Assembly (NCBI RefSeq): GCF_004352915.1
Contig: NZ_SJSY01000076.1
Span: forward strand, 248,001-312,000
From: Flavobacterium zhairuonense
GTDB lineage: Bacteria > Bacteroidota > Bacteroidia > Flavobacteriales > Flavobacteriaceae
Reading direction: 5' to 3'
Length of the DNA: 64,000 nt
Positions 26,241-35,815 of this stretch are shown piece by piece. The position numbers and the translations under genes are program-made. The notes beneath the pieces were generated by a model, which was not told the origin of the DNA, did not search any database, and saw only the letters and a list, made by a program, of their open reading frames with translations. Positions within the stretch are counted from its first letter, which is position 1. Every line of letters begins with the position of its first letter.

Positions 26241-26330
26241 CATAGCGGCCCTAGCCCCGATAGCAGTGAAAATCCTTTTGTGTCGGGGTTCGGCGCAAAA
26301 GAATGAAACGTATAGCGGGAAGAGTTCCTA
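26241..26330 (+). ncRNA. Possible conserved structured RNA
   Basis: CCCCGA (26255-26260) and TCGGGG (26283-26288) enclose TAGCAGTGAAAATCC and a T-rich loop; flanks are CATAGCGGCCCTAG and GGCGCAAAAGAATGAAACG, then TATAGCGGGAAGAG. I recall very similar stretches in many Flavobacterium intergenic regions, always with this stem, but cannot name a family. The surrounding 25953-26451 holds no other gene I can support. Confidence 0.45.
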
Positions 26331-26451
26331 AAAAACATTTAAGCATACCTATACTAATTTAAATAGCATTTCAATAGCTCCAATCTTCGATTACTGCTTG
26401 CTGCTTAATCAGGCAAAAAAACAATTAATTCCAGTTTTTAATTTCCTATAT

Positions 26452-27549
26452 CTATTTGGAAAGATTCAATTCGTTTTTCAAGAAACTTTCAATTTCAAAA
26501 AATAGATGGCAGCTATCCGGCATTAATGATTTTCCTTCTGTGTCAAGTAATAGAAATTCTGGAGCGTAATCAGTATAATAGTTTTCTGCGACGGTTTTTT
26601 TACTGTTTGGAAGTCCTGACAAATTATACCAAGTCATTTTTTCTTCTTCAACTGCTTGTTTCCATTTTTGAAAATCAGTGTCAATACTTAAATAAACGAT
26701 GCTGACTTTATCTCCATATTGCTGTTCTATATTTTTTGAAAATTTGATCTCATACCTGCAAGACTCGCAATCACTTGACCAGAAAACAACTAGCACGTAT
26801 TTTTTGCCATTTAAAACCGATTTAAAATCATGTGCAACCCCATTCACATCAAACCAATTAAAGCTTGTTGCAAATTCACCTTTTTGCAGCATTTTTATTT
26901 TACTTAGGTATTTTTTTATGGCAGCATAACTTCCAGAATGTTTCAATTCATCAGAAAACAATTCGATCATGCTAGCGATATCATCCGTTTGCAAACTTCC
27001 TCTTTGAAAATAAACGGCCTGCAATACACTGTAACTATCAGGATGTTTTTTAATAAAATCTTTATTTACATAGTGATAATTTAAATCATGTGTATTCAAC
27101 CAACTGTACAACTTGTGCTCTTTTAAACCTATAGAGGAAACTTGAACATAAGGCATTCCAAGCCACTCGGGATAGGTACAGCTGAGTTTTATATCCTCGT
27201 TTCCAACTAAAAACTCTCCATCATAGCCATACTCCTCAGAAAGCGCTGCGTCTTTGACTGCAAGATCAGTTATTTCTTCATTATTTTTTAACAGCACAAT
27301 AGTTGTCATTCTTGTTTCCGGTACAGAAAAATGATACTCAAATTTCCCTCCTATAGCCTTTATGGTATCAATTGTCTCGACAGAATCTCCAAATTCTGCA
27401 TAGCCTGTCATTTTTATTACGACATGATCAAAATAATTTTTAATTGGAGAAAGGTCAGCCGTTATTTTTCCTTCTCTCTTATTTGCAAATGACTTAAAAG
27501 AAAAAAAAGGCAATATTAAAATTAGTATTACTATATTTTTAATTTTCAT
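26452..27549 (-). CDS. TlpA-like thioredoxin protein with DUF4369-type N-terminus
   Basis: 365 residues with a signal peptide (IVILILILPFFSFKSFA). The N-terminal half (~30-130) looks like the beta-rich DUF4369 domain of Bacteroidetes thiol proteins; a helical middle follows; the C-terminal thioredoxin fold has VVFWSSDCESCRYEIKF (CxxC) and a cis-Pro region YAPEFLLLDTEGK. It is expected to be a periplasmic thiol:disulfide protein, perhaps for cytochrome c or cell-envelope proteins. It is on its own, 71 nt from the next gene upstream. Confidence 0.85.
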   Translation of the reverse strand: MKIKNIVILILILPFFSFKSFANKREGKITADLSPIKNYFDHVVIKMTGYAEFGDSVETIDTIKAIGGKFEYHFSVPETRMTTIVLLKNNEEITDLAVKDAALSEEYGYDGEFLVGNEDIKLSCTYPEWLGMPYVQVSSIGLKEHKLYSWLNTHDLNYHYVNKDFIKKHPDSYSVLQAVYFQRGSLQTDDIASMIELFSDELKHSGSYAAIKKYLSKIKMLQKGEFATSFNWFDVNGVAHDFKSVLNGKKYVLVVFWSSDCESCRYEIKFSKNIEQQYGDKVSIVYLSIDTDFQKWKQAVEEEKMTWYNLSGLPNSKKTVAENYYTDYAPEFLLLDTEGKSLMPDSCHLFFEIESFLKNELNLSK

Positions 27550-27620
27550 AATATATTTATTGTGACAAAGTGTTAATTCAAAAACTAAAAAATTCGTAAA
27601 TTTCTTACTTAATAAGTTAT

Positions 27621-28913
27621 TTATTTACAATTTGAGCTATAATTAGCGATTCCATCTTTCCGCCAGTTAAAATGAGGAACTATATTTTTGTCCGTTTGAA
27701 TACATTTAAGGTTGGGATTAAAATAGGCATGAAAATTCAGGTTTTGATTGTTTCCATTACTAATATTCAAACTCGTAAGTGAATTTGAGTTGCAATAGAG
27801 CGCATATATTTTCGGGTTTTGCGAAATATCCAAACTAACCAACTGATTGTTTGAACAAGTCAAACTGAGCAATAATGGATTTTGGCTTACATCAAGGGCA
27901 ACCAACTTGTTGCTATAACAAACCAATTCGTTTAATGGAGCGTTGGATACATTTAATTTAACCAGCTGATTTTTATAGCAGCTCAAGTACGTTAAATTTA
28001 TATTTTTTGAGACATCAAGAGAGTTCAGTTTATTTTCGTCTAAATACGCTTTATTCAAAGCAATATTTTTACTTAAATCCAAGTTGGTCAATGGCGTATT
28101 CATACAAACTAAATAACTCAAATAAATATTATGTGTTAGATCTAACTTGTTCAATGGATTATTACTACAAGAAAAATTCGACAAATAAAGATTTGCCGAA
28201 AGATCTATACCTGTTATTTGATTTTCAGAACATCCGAATGACATCAAATTAATATTATGTGATAAATCTAATGTCTTTAACTGATTGGTATTGCAGTAAA
28301 AATTAGCTAAAACTATATTTCTGCTTATATCTAAGGAAATTAATTTATTTTTTCCGCATCGCAATTCACGCAAACTTATATTTTTAGAAACATCTAGTTC
28401 ATCTAATTGATTTCTCTCACAACTTAAAGATGTCAATTTCACACTTTGCTTTAAATCTAATGCGGTTATCCTGTTATTTGAACAATTCAAAGATATTAGA
28501 GCTTCATTTCTGCTAATATTCAATATGGTTAGTTTGTTTTCTTCACAATTCAAAGTGGTTAATGCTAAATTATGAGATAAATCCAACTTGGTTAGCTTAT
28601 TTTCAAAACAAATCAGTTTTTTTAATGAAACAAAATCTTCTATACCAGTTAAATCTTTTATATCAAGATTTCTAAGATGAAGTTCCGTTACTTTTGCAAT
28701 ATCAGCAGTAAGAACTTTTCCGTCTGGTACACCATGATCATAACCAGAATCCCTTAAAGCATTTTCAAAATTAATATCAGGAATTAATGTGTATTTATTT
28801 GCGTCTTGAGCTAAGATTGTATGAAAAAAAGGCAAAATAATAAATGAGAATACAGTAAAATAAATTCGCTGTTTTTTATTTTTTTTTGATGAATAGCTAT
28901 TTGTAATTAACAC
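27621..28913 (-). CDS. Secreted leucine-rich-repeat protein
   Basis: 430 residues. A long N-terminal signal (IYFTVFSFIILPFFHTILAQ) leads into a short EF-like/dockerin-like cap (DINFENALRDSGYDHGVPDG) and about 14 repeats of 21 residues with pattern LxxLDLSxNxxLxxLxCxxN, for example KLISLDISRNIVLANFYCNTN positions. It ends NLKCIQTDKNIVPHFNW, a frequent cap. No C-terminal type IX sorting domain is seen. It probably binds proteins or glycans outside the cell. Confidence 0.9.
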   Translation of the reverse strand: MLITNSYSSKKNKKQRIYFTVFSFIILPFFHTILAQDANKYTLIPDINFENALRDSGYDHGVPDGKVLTADIAKVTELHLRNLDIKDLTGIEDFVSLKKLICFENKLTKLDLSHNLALTTLNCEENKLTILNISRNEALISLNCSNNRITALDLKQSVKLTSLSCERNQLDELDVSKNISLRELRCGKNKLISLDISRNIVLANFYCNTNQLKTLDLSHNINLMSFGCSENQITGIDLSANLYLSNFSCSNNPLNKLDLTHNIYLSYLVCMNTPLTNLDLSKNIALNKAYLDENKLNSLDVSKNINLTYLSCYKNQLVKLNVSNAPLNELVCYSNKLVALDVSQNPLLLSLTCSNNQLVSLDISQNPKIYALYCNSNSLTSLNISNGNNQNLNFHAYFNPNLKCIQTDKNIVPHFNWRKDGIANYSSNCK

Positions 28914-28952
28914 CCTCTATTTTTTTAATTAGTTCTTTTTGTTTTACATCCT

Positions 28953-29399
28953 TTATTTCTTTTTTACTAAACTTAATAAATAAGAAATCCTATCCGTATA
29001 ATATTTGGCATTTTTTTGATAAAAGATTCTGGCATCGGGTTTTAAAGCAGGATCATTATCCCACACAAATTTACCAGGATGCTTCACTTGAAACTCCTTC
29101 ATGGTCTTAGCAAAATAATAATATGTTGTCTCTTTCCATTCTGCTTGTTTTCTTTCAAATGTTGCTCTTTCTTCTTCAGTTTTATTTCCATAAACAATTT
29201 CTGAAACAGCATTAAAAACTTCTGTCTCCCAGAACTGAAGTTCATGATAGTATTCTTTTCTGCAATTTAACTCTTCCTTACTATTGGTTATAATGCATTC
29301 ATTAAGTTCTTTTTCAGCGGTTGGCAAAGGATCCGTAATGTTTTGGCTAAAACAAGTTGTCAATGTTAAAATAAAAAATAAAATAAATTTTGAAGTCAT
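28953..29399 (-). CDS. Small secreted protein resembling LprI-type lysozyme inhibitors
   Basis: 148 residues from the ATG at 29399, which gives a signal peptide (FILFFILTLTTCFSQ); the in-frame extension to 29549 has none. The mature part has ELNECIITNSKEELNCRKE and then ELQFWETEVFNAVSEIV and ERATFERKQAEWKET, a pattern similar to DUF1311/LprI (two Cys, helical, W-containing). The match is by eye only. Confidence 0.6.
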   Translation of the reverse strand: MTSKFILFFILTLTTCFSQNITDPLPTAEKELNECIITNSKEELNCRKEYYHELQFWETEVFNAVSEIVYGNKTEEERATFERKQAEWKETTYYYFAKTMKEFQVKHPGKFVWDNDPALKPDARIFYQKNAKYYTDRISYLLSLVKKK

Positions 29400-29650
29400 T
29401 ATTACAGTCAGTTTTTTAATAAATTTTGGTTTTGCAATTATAATAAAAACGAAGTTAGGAATTTTATCAACTGACAAAGAATCACTAATTGCTTTTTCTC
29501 TTAAATTAAGTCTACTGAGATAATTGTAACCATTTGTTTTTTTGCCCAATTATACTTGATTTCTTTTTGCTATAAATTTTCCATGTGTCTATTTTTAAAT
29601 AAACAATTATCTTAGAATATTTATCTACGAATTATTTTGGAATTAAACAG

Positions 29651-29785
29651 ATTTTTACATCAATCCCCAACAGGACATCTAAACCAAATTTACATAGCCA
29701 ATGGAAGACAGACCACTACATATAGAAAGCCAATTTCTTCAAATCATCCAAAAATGATGTTGTAATTTGTCCTGTCCCCGTCACT
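29651..29785 (+). repeat. Intergenic repeat, type A, copy 3
   Basis: About 135 nt, the best-preserved type A copy. ACAGGACA (29670-29677) is fully complementary to TGTCCTGT (29768-29775) of the core, so the ends can form an 8-bp stem. Core TGTCCTGTCCCCGTCACT at 29768-29785. A different terminator follows. Confidence 0.88.
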
Positions 29786-29794
29786 CTTAAAAAA

Positions 29795-29826
29795 AAAGCT
29801 AAAACTTTCGTTTTAGCTTTTTTTTT
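29795..29826 (+). terminator. Terminator after repeat A copy 3
   Basis: AAAGCTAAAAC and GTTTTAGCTTT pair around TTTC with A- and T-runs on either side. No plus-strand gene precedes it, again pointing to transcription of the repeat. Confidence 0.85.
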
Positions 29827-30419
29827 GACTTTTTCTAACCTAATTAACCAGTTAATACGTCTAAAATTGCACGGTTAGGATGTCCTGTAGAGTTAACTTC
29901 ATAGAAATCAAACCAAATACAACACTCTATAAAACTGCACACTAACAAACTCAACTTTTTTATTTTAACAAAATTTTAAGCAATTAACGATTATGCTAAG
30001 TCTATTCACAAGGAGTTTTTGAAAATAGAATTCTAGCAAAGTAAGGATATGTGAGGTTTAGGTTCAAAACTATATTAAATGATTTATTTGAGGATAATTT
30101 TAAGTAAACTACCTGAATTTTATCCATTTTAATTTACAATTTATTAGGTTAAGATTTTTGAAACTGGTTGCAAGTTATAATTTGAAACACATTATTGTTA
30201 TTTTTTAAGACGGGCTTGTTTTAAGTAAGATACCTTTATTACAAATAATCAATAACAAATTGATTACAAACCAATTAACCACACCAGTATAATCTTGCAG
30301 ACGAAAGCTTATAAAAAATATTATTAGCTGTAATTAATAATATTACCTCTGGACTTTTGGATACTTTTAAAAATAGATAATATATCTGAACTCATTATTT
30401 AACTCCTAATAAAATAATC
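29827..30419. other. 593-nt intergenic region before the arylsulfatase
   Basis: Very AT-rich; no open reading frame, hairpin or full promoter I can support. It presumably holds the sulfatase promoter. Confidence 0.4.
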
Positions 30420-32804
30420 ATGAACTATGTCCATATTAAAAATTTGTATACTATATTAATGATTATTCTTATCAGTAATCATTTACTAGCTCAGGAAAAA
30501 AGTAAAGGTGAAAATGCAAATACGCCAAAAATAGATCGAACCATCTTGCCTGTTCGAGCTCCTTCATATCCACCAGTTACAGAACTTGATGCAAAAAATG
30601 TTACGCCACCTCCTCACTTTGAAGTTAAAGCACCGGAAGGAGCACCAAACGTATTAATAATACTGCTTGACGATTTTGGTTTTGGACAACCCAGCACATT
30701 TGGCGGACCAATTCCAATGCCAACGGCTGATAAGCTAGCTGATGAGGGGTTGCGCTACAATATGTTTCATACCACTTCAATGTGTGCGCCGACCCGAGCA
30801 GCATTGCTTTCAGGACGAAACAGCCATTCTGTAAACATGGGAACAATTACCGAATTATCTACTTCCATGATAGGATACACCGGCGAGCGTCCTCAGGATG
30901 TTGCTACACTTGCAGAAACCTTAAAGCAAAATGGATACAACACTGCACACTTTGGGAAAACTCATGAAGTGCCTTCTTGGCAGTATTCGGTTACCGGAAA
31001 ATATAACAATTGGCCAACTCAATCAGGAATGGAAGTTTTTTATGGTTTCTTTGGCGGAGAAGCTGATCAGTACAATCCTGGAAATCTTGTTGAAGGACAG
31101 ACCAAAATCCCCCCTCCCGGAACAAAAGATTATCATTTTATGAAAGATATGACTGATCATGCCATATCTTATGTAAGGCAGCAAAAATCACTTTCGCCTG
31201 ATAAACCATTTTTTGTCTATTTTGCTTCTGGTGCCACCCATGCGCCTCATCATGTTCCTAAAGAATGGATTGCAAAATTCAAAGGGAAATTTGATATGGG
31301 TTGGGATAAGCTAAGGGAAGAAACCTTGGAAAGACAAAAAAAACTTGGAGTCGTACCGCAGAATACTGTTCTGGCCCCAAAACCTAAAGACATTCAGGAC
31401 TGGGATAAATTGAGTCCACAGGAAAAAAAATTATATGCACATCAAATGGAAGTATTTGCGGCATATGCCAATTTTGCTGATTATGAAATTGGCCGACTGA
31501 TCAAATCTATAGATGATCTTGGAGTTTTAGATAATACCCTTGTTTTTTACATAATGGGAGACAATGGTGCAAGCGGAGAAGGTCGTCTGCATGGGGTATT
31601 TAATGAAATGAGCACCCTCAATGGTGTAGATGAACCAATTGAGATGCAGGTGAAGATGATGGACAATCTTGGAGGGCCCGACGCCAGTAACCATTATGCT
31701 GCCGGCTGGGCTGTTGCCGGTGATGCTCCATTTGCATGGGTAAAACAGGTTGCTTCTAATTTTGGGGGCACAAGAAATGGACTTGTAATACACTGGCCTA
31801 AAGGAATTAAATCACATGGAGAAGTCCGTAGCCAATTCCATCATGTAATTGATATTGCTCCTACCATTCTTGAAGCCGCTAAATTACCACAGCCTAAAGA
31901 AGTAAATGGATTTAAACAGCGCCCCATTGAAGGTGTCAGCATGATGTATACTTTTGAAGATGCCAAAGCTAAAAGCCATAGAACAACCCAGTACTTTGAA
32001 ATTAATGCTAACCGCGGAATATACAGCGACGGCTGGTTTGCCGGAACCATCCATCTTATACCATGGATACCGAAAACTTCACCAGTACCACTCACAGAAG
32101 ACAAATGGGAATTATACAATGTTGATAAAGACTTTTCCCTTGCTCATGATCTTGCAGCATCTAACCCAACGAAAGTAAAAGAGATGGAAGAACTCTTTAT
32201 GAACGAAGCCGCAAAATATAATGTATTGCCGATTGACGGCCGTTATGTTGAGCGCTTTAATGCACAATATGCAGGCCGTCCAGAACTATTTTCCGGTCGT
32301 AACTCCATTACGCTCTATCAAGGGACAAGTCTTCCCCTTGAATCTTATCCTAATGTTAAAAATCACTCCTTTGAAATTAAAATGGATCTTGAAATTCCAA
32401 CTGGCAAAACAGCTCAAGGTGTATTATTAGCAAATGGTGGAGGTACCGGTGGCTGGGTTCTATTTGTAAAGAACGGAAAACCTATATTCGACTTTAACTA
32501 TCTCGGGCAGGAACATCTACAGACTGTTTCTCCTAAAGCCATCCCTCCTGGCAAACATAAACTTGTATACGAATTTGATTATGAAGGAGGAAAAGAACCT
32601 GGAAAAGGAGGAAAATCAAGAATAATATTGAACGGAAAAGTGTTAATCGAGAATACAATACCTAAAACCCTGCCTTACGGATACGCTTTAGAAAGTATGG
32701 ATGTAGGGCGTGATCTAGCCACAAGAGTAAGTGGAGAATATGTAATTGGAGAAGCAAATAGTTTTAACGGGATTATTAAAAATATGACTTTAACTGTGAA
32801 ATGA
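30420..32804 (+). CDS. Arylsulfatase (S1 family) with C-terminal beta-sandwich-like domain
   Basis: 794 residues, signal peptide (YTILMIILISNHLLAQ). The formylglycine signature is SMCAPTRAALLSGRN with Cys122, preceded by metal ligands VLIILLDDFGFGQ. DNGASGEGRLHG gives a second metal ligand set. From ~640 a C-terminal domain (FEIKMDLEIPTGKTAQGVLL, GGWVLFVKNGKPIFDFNYLG) resembles that of AtsD-like long arylsulfatases. It hydrolyses sulfate esters outside the cytoplasm. Cys needs an activating enzyme; no clear sulfatase maturase lies in the window. A second sulfatase of the same type is cut by the right edge. Confidence 0.93.
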   Translation: MNYVHIKNLYTILMIILISNHLLAQEKSKGENANTPKIDRTILPVRAPSYPPVTELDAKNVTPPPHFEVKAPEGAPNVLIILLDDFGFGQPSTFGGPIPMPTADKLADEGLRYNMFHTTSMCAPTRAALLSGRNSHSVNMGTITELSTSMIGYTGERPQDVATLAETLKQNGYNTAHFGKTHEVPSWQYSVTGKYNNWPTQSGMEVFYGFFGGEADQYNPGNLVEGQTKIPPPGTKDYHFMKDMTDHAISYVRQQKSLSPDKPFFVYFASGATHAPHHVPKEWIAKFKGKFDMGWDKLREETLERQKKLGVVPQNTVLAPKPKDIQDWDKLSPQEKKLYAHQMEVFAAYANFADYEIGRLIKSIDDLGVLDNTLVFYIMGDNGASGEGRLHGVFNEMSTLNGVDEPIEMQVKMMDNLGGPDASNHYAAGWAVAGDAPFAWVKQVASNFGGTRNGLVIHWPKGIKSHGEVRSQFHHVIDIAPTILEAAKLPQPKEVNGFKQRPIEGVSMMYTFEDAKAKSHRTTQYFEINANRGIYSDGWFAGTIHLIPWIPKTSPVPLTEDKWELYNVDKDFSLAHDLAASNPTKVKEMEELFMNEAAKYNVLPIDGRYVERFNAQYAGRPELFSGRNSITLYQGTSLPLESYPNVKNHSFEIKMDLEIPTGKTAQGVLLANGGGTGGWVLFVKNGKPIFDFNYLGQEHLQTVSPKAIPPGKHKLVYEFDYEGGKEPGKGGKSRIILNGKVLIENTIPKTLPYGYALESMDVGRDLATRVSGEYVIGEANSFNGIIKNMTLTVK

Positions 32805-32861
32805 TTTCTAAGAAGCTTAAATTATTTTGATCTTCAAATTGAACGATGGTTCGAAATCCCG

Positions 32862-32936
32862 TTAAGGATATAGGATTTTTTTCTCTTTTGCTTTTTCGTA
32901 ATTTTTTGATATTAAATATCGTTGCTCAACTGAGAT
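32862..32936 (-). pseudogene. Remnant C1 of a small repeated ORF family
   Basis: On the minus strand it reads ISVEQRYLISKNYEKAKEKK and ends ILYP-stop. Two other copies (43954-44190 and 58547-58655) read SVSKNYDKGKEKK and LVSKNYDKPKEKK in the same position. Beyond the stop, GGGATTTCGAACCAT continues the similarity with copy C2 at DNA level, in a shifted frame. Function of the parent protein not known. Confidence 0.55.
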
Positions 32937-32980
32937 CAAAAATTAGTTTATTTCTTGCCTAACAAAATTTCTTTCTGAGT

Positions 32981-33381
32981 AGATTAAAGCCACATAGAAA
33001 CTCTAATATCATCACCAAATTTTGATTTGAATAATCTCCGATTTATTATATAATTTTACTAAAAACTAGGTCATTTTCTCTAACAGTAATAAATTTTATT
33101 TTGAAGAATTTTATCAAAACTATTATTCCTTAATAAATTTAAATATACAGATATTTTAATATTTTTTAACTTTTAACCCTTGCAATACATACAAACCGCT
33201 CTTGAATAAAAATTTAAAACAATTATCTTACAAATTCACTTGAAAATAAGCTAATTTCTTTAAATCATTCATAAAATGATTTGTAAATTGTTCAGTAAGG
33301 GTCACTAAAGGAGACAACTAACAAATAGTTATCTCTTTTTTTTCACACAAATATGTAGATTTTTCAAGCCTTTACAGATTA
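32981..33381 (+). repeat. Intergenic repeat, type B, copy 1 (left border of the MNIO cassette)
   Basis: The left part (32981-33166) matches 58228-58419; the part from 33166 on (TTTTAACCCTTGCAATACAT, ACAAACCGCTCTTGAAT) matches all type B copies and ends AGTAAGGGTCACTAAAG. A 7-bp hairpin AAATCAT/ATGATTT lies at 33262-33282. Similarity to copy 2 continues through the terminator to ATTTTTCAAGCCTTTACAG (~33381). Confidence 0.85.
33309..33343 (+). terminator. Terminator in repeat B copy 1
   Basis: GAGACAACTA and TAGTTATCTC pair with one mismatch around ACAAA, then eight T. The copy at 43825 pairs perfectly. Confidence 0.78.
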
Positions 33382-33458
33382 ATACAGAAAAGCAGCATTC
33401 TTCAGAATACTGCTTTTTTATTTTCTGTCCATTTTAGAATTTAGCTCATAAAATCTCA

Positions 33459-34298
33459 TCACATTCTAAAAAATTGAGCATCCAGCCAGCGTTTTTTCCA
33501 ACTGCTCCATATCTGTTCGAATTGGACTGTATTCTGTTTATAATGAATATTAAACCATTCTTTTGCCTCAATCATATTCTTATTCTCTTTTAAAAAACAC
33601 AGAAAATCATACTGCTCTTCATGCAGATCGTAAATGGACAGTTTAAATTTGTGCCTTAATACCACACAATAACTTTTTTTTTCAAAAGGCAAAGCGGGAT
33701 TTTTCCCATTTTTGAATTCATAATAGTACTTTCGGACTGGAAACTGAAACTTAAATAAAGCAAATACAGGCACCAACTTTAGTTGATCTTCGGATGTATC
33801 AATTGTCGCTAATTGATAATCTTCGTCTGCTTTTTCATCAAAAAGAACACCAATGGCATATTCAAAACGGGCCAGTTCGATCATAAAATCAATCCAGTCT
33901 TCTTTGATATCTTCGTTGGCATCGGGTCTGTTGTTTTCCAGATATTCTGCAAAATGGGCTCCCAAAAAAGATAAATTATAATTATAAGAAGGTTTTGAAG
34001 CCAAATAATCATCTGCGAAAGCACAAAAAATCGCCTCTCCTAAAGCATATTCTAAAGCACTAAACTGCTGTGACATACAATTTCGCAGTCGTGCAATATA
34101 ACTTCGTTGGTAAATAGCTAAATGTTCCTGAGCCGTAAGTTTTTCTGAATGGCAAATTACATCTTCAATTGAAGCTGCATTTTCTGCATTCGAAAGCAAA
34201 TCATTAGGGTTTACTCCTGTTTGCTGATAAGGATCAAGCAAAAGTTGCTGCATCCATTGCTGAAAGTCTTTTAATGGTATTTTTACCGTTTTCTGCAT
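33459..34298 (-). CDS. DUF2063 (BufC/HvfC-like) MNIO partner protein
   Basis: 279 residues. The N-terminal domain (DFQQWMQQLLLDPYQQTGV; HSEKLTAQEHLAIYQRSYIA; LEYALGEAIFCAFADDYL) is that of DUF2063 proteins, which accompany DUF692 enzymes in bufferin-type and related peptide-modification loci and are thought to present the precursor peptide. It lies 9 nt downstream of the DUF692 gene and is last in the seven-gene operon. Similar in length to BufC proteins. Confidence 0.88.
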   Translation of the reverse strand: MQKTVKIPLKDFQQWMQQLLLDPYQQTGVNPNDLLSNAENAASIEDVICHSEKLTAQEHLAIYQRSYIARLRNCMSQQFSALEYALGEAIFCAFADDYLASKPSYNYNLSFLGAHFAEYLENNRPDANEDIKEDWIDFMIELARFEYAIGVLFDEKADEDYQLATIDTSEDQLKLVPVFALFKFQFPVRKYYYEFKNGKNPALPFEKKSYCVVLRHKFKLSIYDLHEEQYDFLCFLKENKNMIEAKEWFNIHYKQNTVQFEQIWSSWKKRWLDAQFFRM

Positions 34299-34307
34299 CT
34301 TTGGAGT

Positions 34308-35222
34308 CTATAAAAATTTGTCGACAGCGAATAAATTCAATGGGTTTGAAATTTGTTCTTCATCAGTAGAAAAAACTTCTTTTTCAACTCCAACAAATGC
34401 TGCATCCATATATTGCTTTGATTTCAGTAATTCCGAATGATAAACATCAAAAGCCGGAATATTACCATCCCATTCTAATAAAATTGATGCCTGATTGGCC
34501 AATTGATAAGCTTGTTGAAATAATTTCCAAACCTGATTATTTACTTCTCTATCGTGTGTATCAATAATATAATTACCACAATTTTGATGACCTGCCAAAT
34601 GCATTTGAACTATTTTATCGTGCGGGATTCCGTTGATGTATTCTACAGGATCAAAATCATTATTAAAAGAAGAAACATATACATTGTTTACGTCCAGAAG
34701 TAATCCACAGCCTGTTTCTTCGGTCATGATTCGCAAAAACTCCCATTCCGGAAATGTCGAATTATTGAAGGCTGCGTAGGTACTTGGATTTTCTACAATT
34801 AGCGGTCGTTCTAAATAATCCTGAACTTGTCTGATTCGGCTGCAAACGTGTTTTAATGAATCTTCATTCAGCGGAAGCGGCAATAAATCGTGAGAATTGG
34901 TAGTTAAAACTCCCGTCCAGCATAAATGATCGCTAATCCAGGCTGGCTTAACTTCACTTGCGAGTTGTTTTAAACTCTTTAGATAATCAAAATTTAAGGG
35001 ATCAGTGCTTCCTATAGAAAGCGATACCCCGTGCATGACCACGGGATATTTTTCTGCTATTTGTTGTAAAATATATCTCGGACGTCCATGTGAATCCATG
35101 AAATTTTCAGAAATTACCTCAAACCAGTCTACGGCAGGGCTTTTCTCCAGAATATGTTCAAAATGCTGGCTTCTGAGTCCTAATCCCAATCCTAAATTGG
35201 GTAATCCAAGTCTAGTGTCCAT
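34308..35222 (-). CDS. DUF692 multinuclear iron-dependent oxidase (MNIO)
   Basis: 304 residues, TIM-barrel fold. LGLGLRSQHFEHILE, then WFEVISENFMDSHGRP, MHGVSLSIGSTDPLN, WISDHLCWTG, VENPSTYAAF, LLDVNNVYVSSFNND and QMHLAGHQNCGNYIIDTHD contain the conserved His, Glu, Asp and Asn iron ligands of BufB/MbnB-type enzymes. MNIOs oxidise Cys or Asp residues of ribosomal peptides (for example to oxazolone-thioamide or thiooxazole in methanobactin and bufferins). Its start overlaps the end of the Cys-rich gene by 11 nt, so the Cys-rich protein is the natural substrate. Confidence 0.92.
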   Translation of the reverse strand: MDTRLGLPNLGLGLGLRSQHFEHILEKSPAVDWFEVISENFMDSHGRPRYILQQIAEKYPVVMHGVSLSIGSTDPLNFDYLKSLKQLASEVKPAWISDHLCWTGVLTTNSHDLLPLPLNEDSLKHVCSRIRQVQDYLERPLIVENPSTYAAFNNSTFPEWEFLRIMTEETGCGLLLDVNNVYVSSFNNDFDPVEYINGIPHDKIVQMHLAGHQNCGNYIIDTHDREVNNQVWKLFQQAYQLANQASILLEWDGNIPAFDVYHSELLKSKQYMDAAFVGVEKEVFSTDEEQISNPLNLFAVDKFL

Positions 35223-35799
35223 TATTTTTTGATTGACAATTTGAAAGACTCTCCGGTAATTTTTTAGCGCTTTCTTCCTCCATTTTCAAAACTCTTTCTG
35301 CTGCTGCTGCTTTTCTTTTAACAGGGTCGTTGATGTATGAACAAGATCTTGAACCACTTTGTCCACAAGAAGAATAATCTACGCCCGAAGTTCCGCGAAT
35401 TGTGTTTACGTATTCATCGCTCGGCCCATATTGCTGCGGAGCCTCTCCGAAGGTCTCTCCTTCTTTTATTCTTTTTTCTTCAAAACGTATTCTGGCTAAT
35501 TGCCAAACACTAAGCCCTTTATTAGGCCCTTGTGCCATAAAACGGGAAGATAAAATAGGTACACCGCAACTTCCTTGATAACGACAATCATTTTCGCCGG
35601 GATGGCAAAGTTCTTCTGTCGTTCCAAAAATTCCGCAGCCTCCCTGTCCTTTGCAGGCATTTAAGGTGTGGCAAGGATGACCAGCTGCTGTTGAGCAATC
35701 GCCTTGACCAGCACAATCATTATTTCCTGAATATCCCGCATTTTTGCATGAATTAAGCCCCATGCATACATGAAGTTCTTTAGTTACTAATTCTGACAT
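35212..35799 (-). CDS. Cys-rich protein, candidate MNIO substrate
   Basis: 195 residues from ATG 35799 (an in-frame extension upstream has no coding look). Ten Cys lie in the first 78 residues, in repeated units: CAGQGDC (29-35), CKGQGGC (49-55) and CRYQGSC (72-78), each preceded by another Cys 6-7 residues before or further away. HPCHTLNAC and EELCHPGENDC link them. The C-terminal half is normal, helical and has three more Cys. No signal peptide. It is not DUF2282 (BufA) as far as I can see. The 11-nt overlap with the MNIO gene and the Cys repeats make it the likely modified, perhaps metal-binding, product. Confidence 0.75.
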   Translation of the reverse strand: MSELVTKELHVCMGLNSCKNAGYSGNNDCAGQGDCSTAAGHPCHTLNACKGQGGCGIFGTTEELCHPGENDCRYQGSCGVPILSSRFMAQGPNKGLSVWQLARIRFEEKRIKEGETFGEAPQQYGPSDEYVNTIRGTSGVDYSSCGQSGSRSCSYINDPVKRKAAAAERVLKMEEESAKKLPESLSNCQSKNNGH

Positions 35800-35815
35800 G
35801 TTGTATATTTTTATA

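Noticed and set aside
32843..32860. GGTTCGAAATCCCGTTAAGG as a tRNA T-arm/att core
   Set aside because: The matching copies at 43993 and 58533 extend into related minus-strand reading frames, so coding ancestry explains the similarity better.
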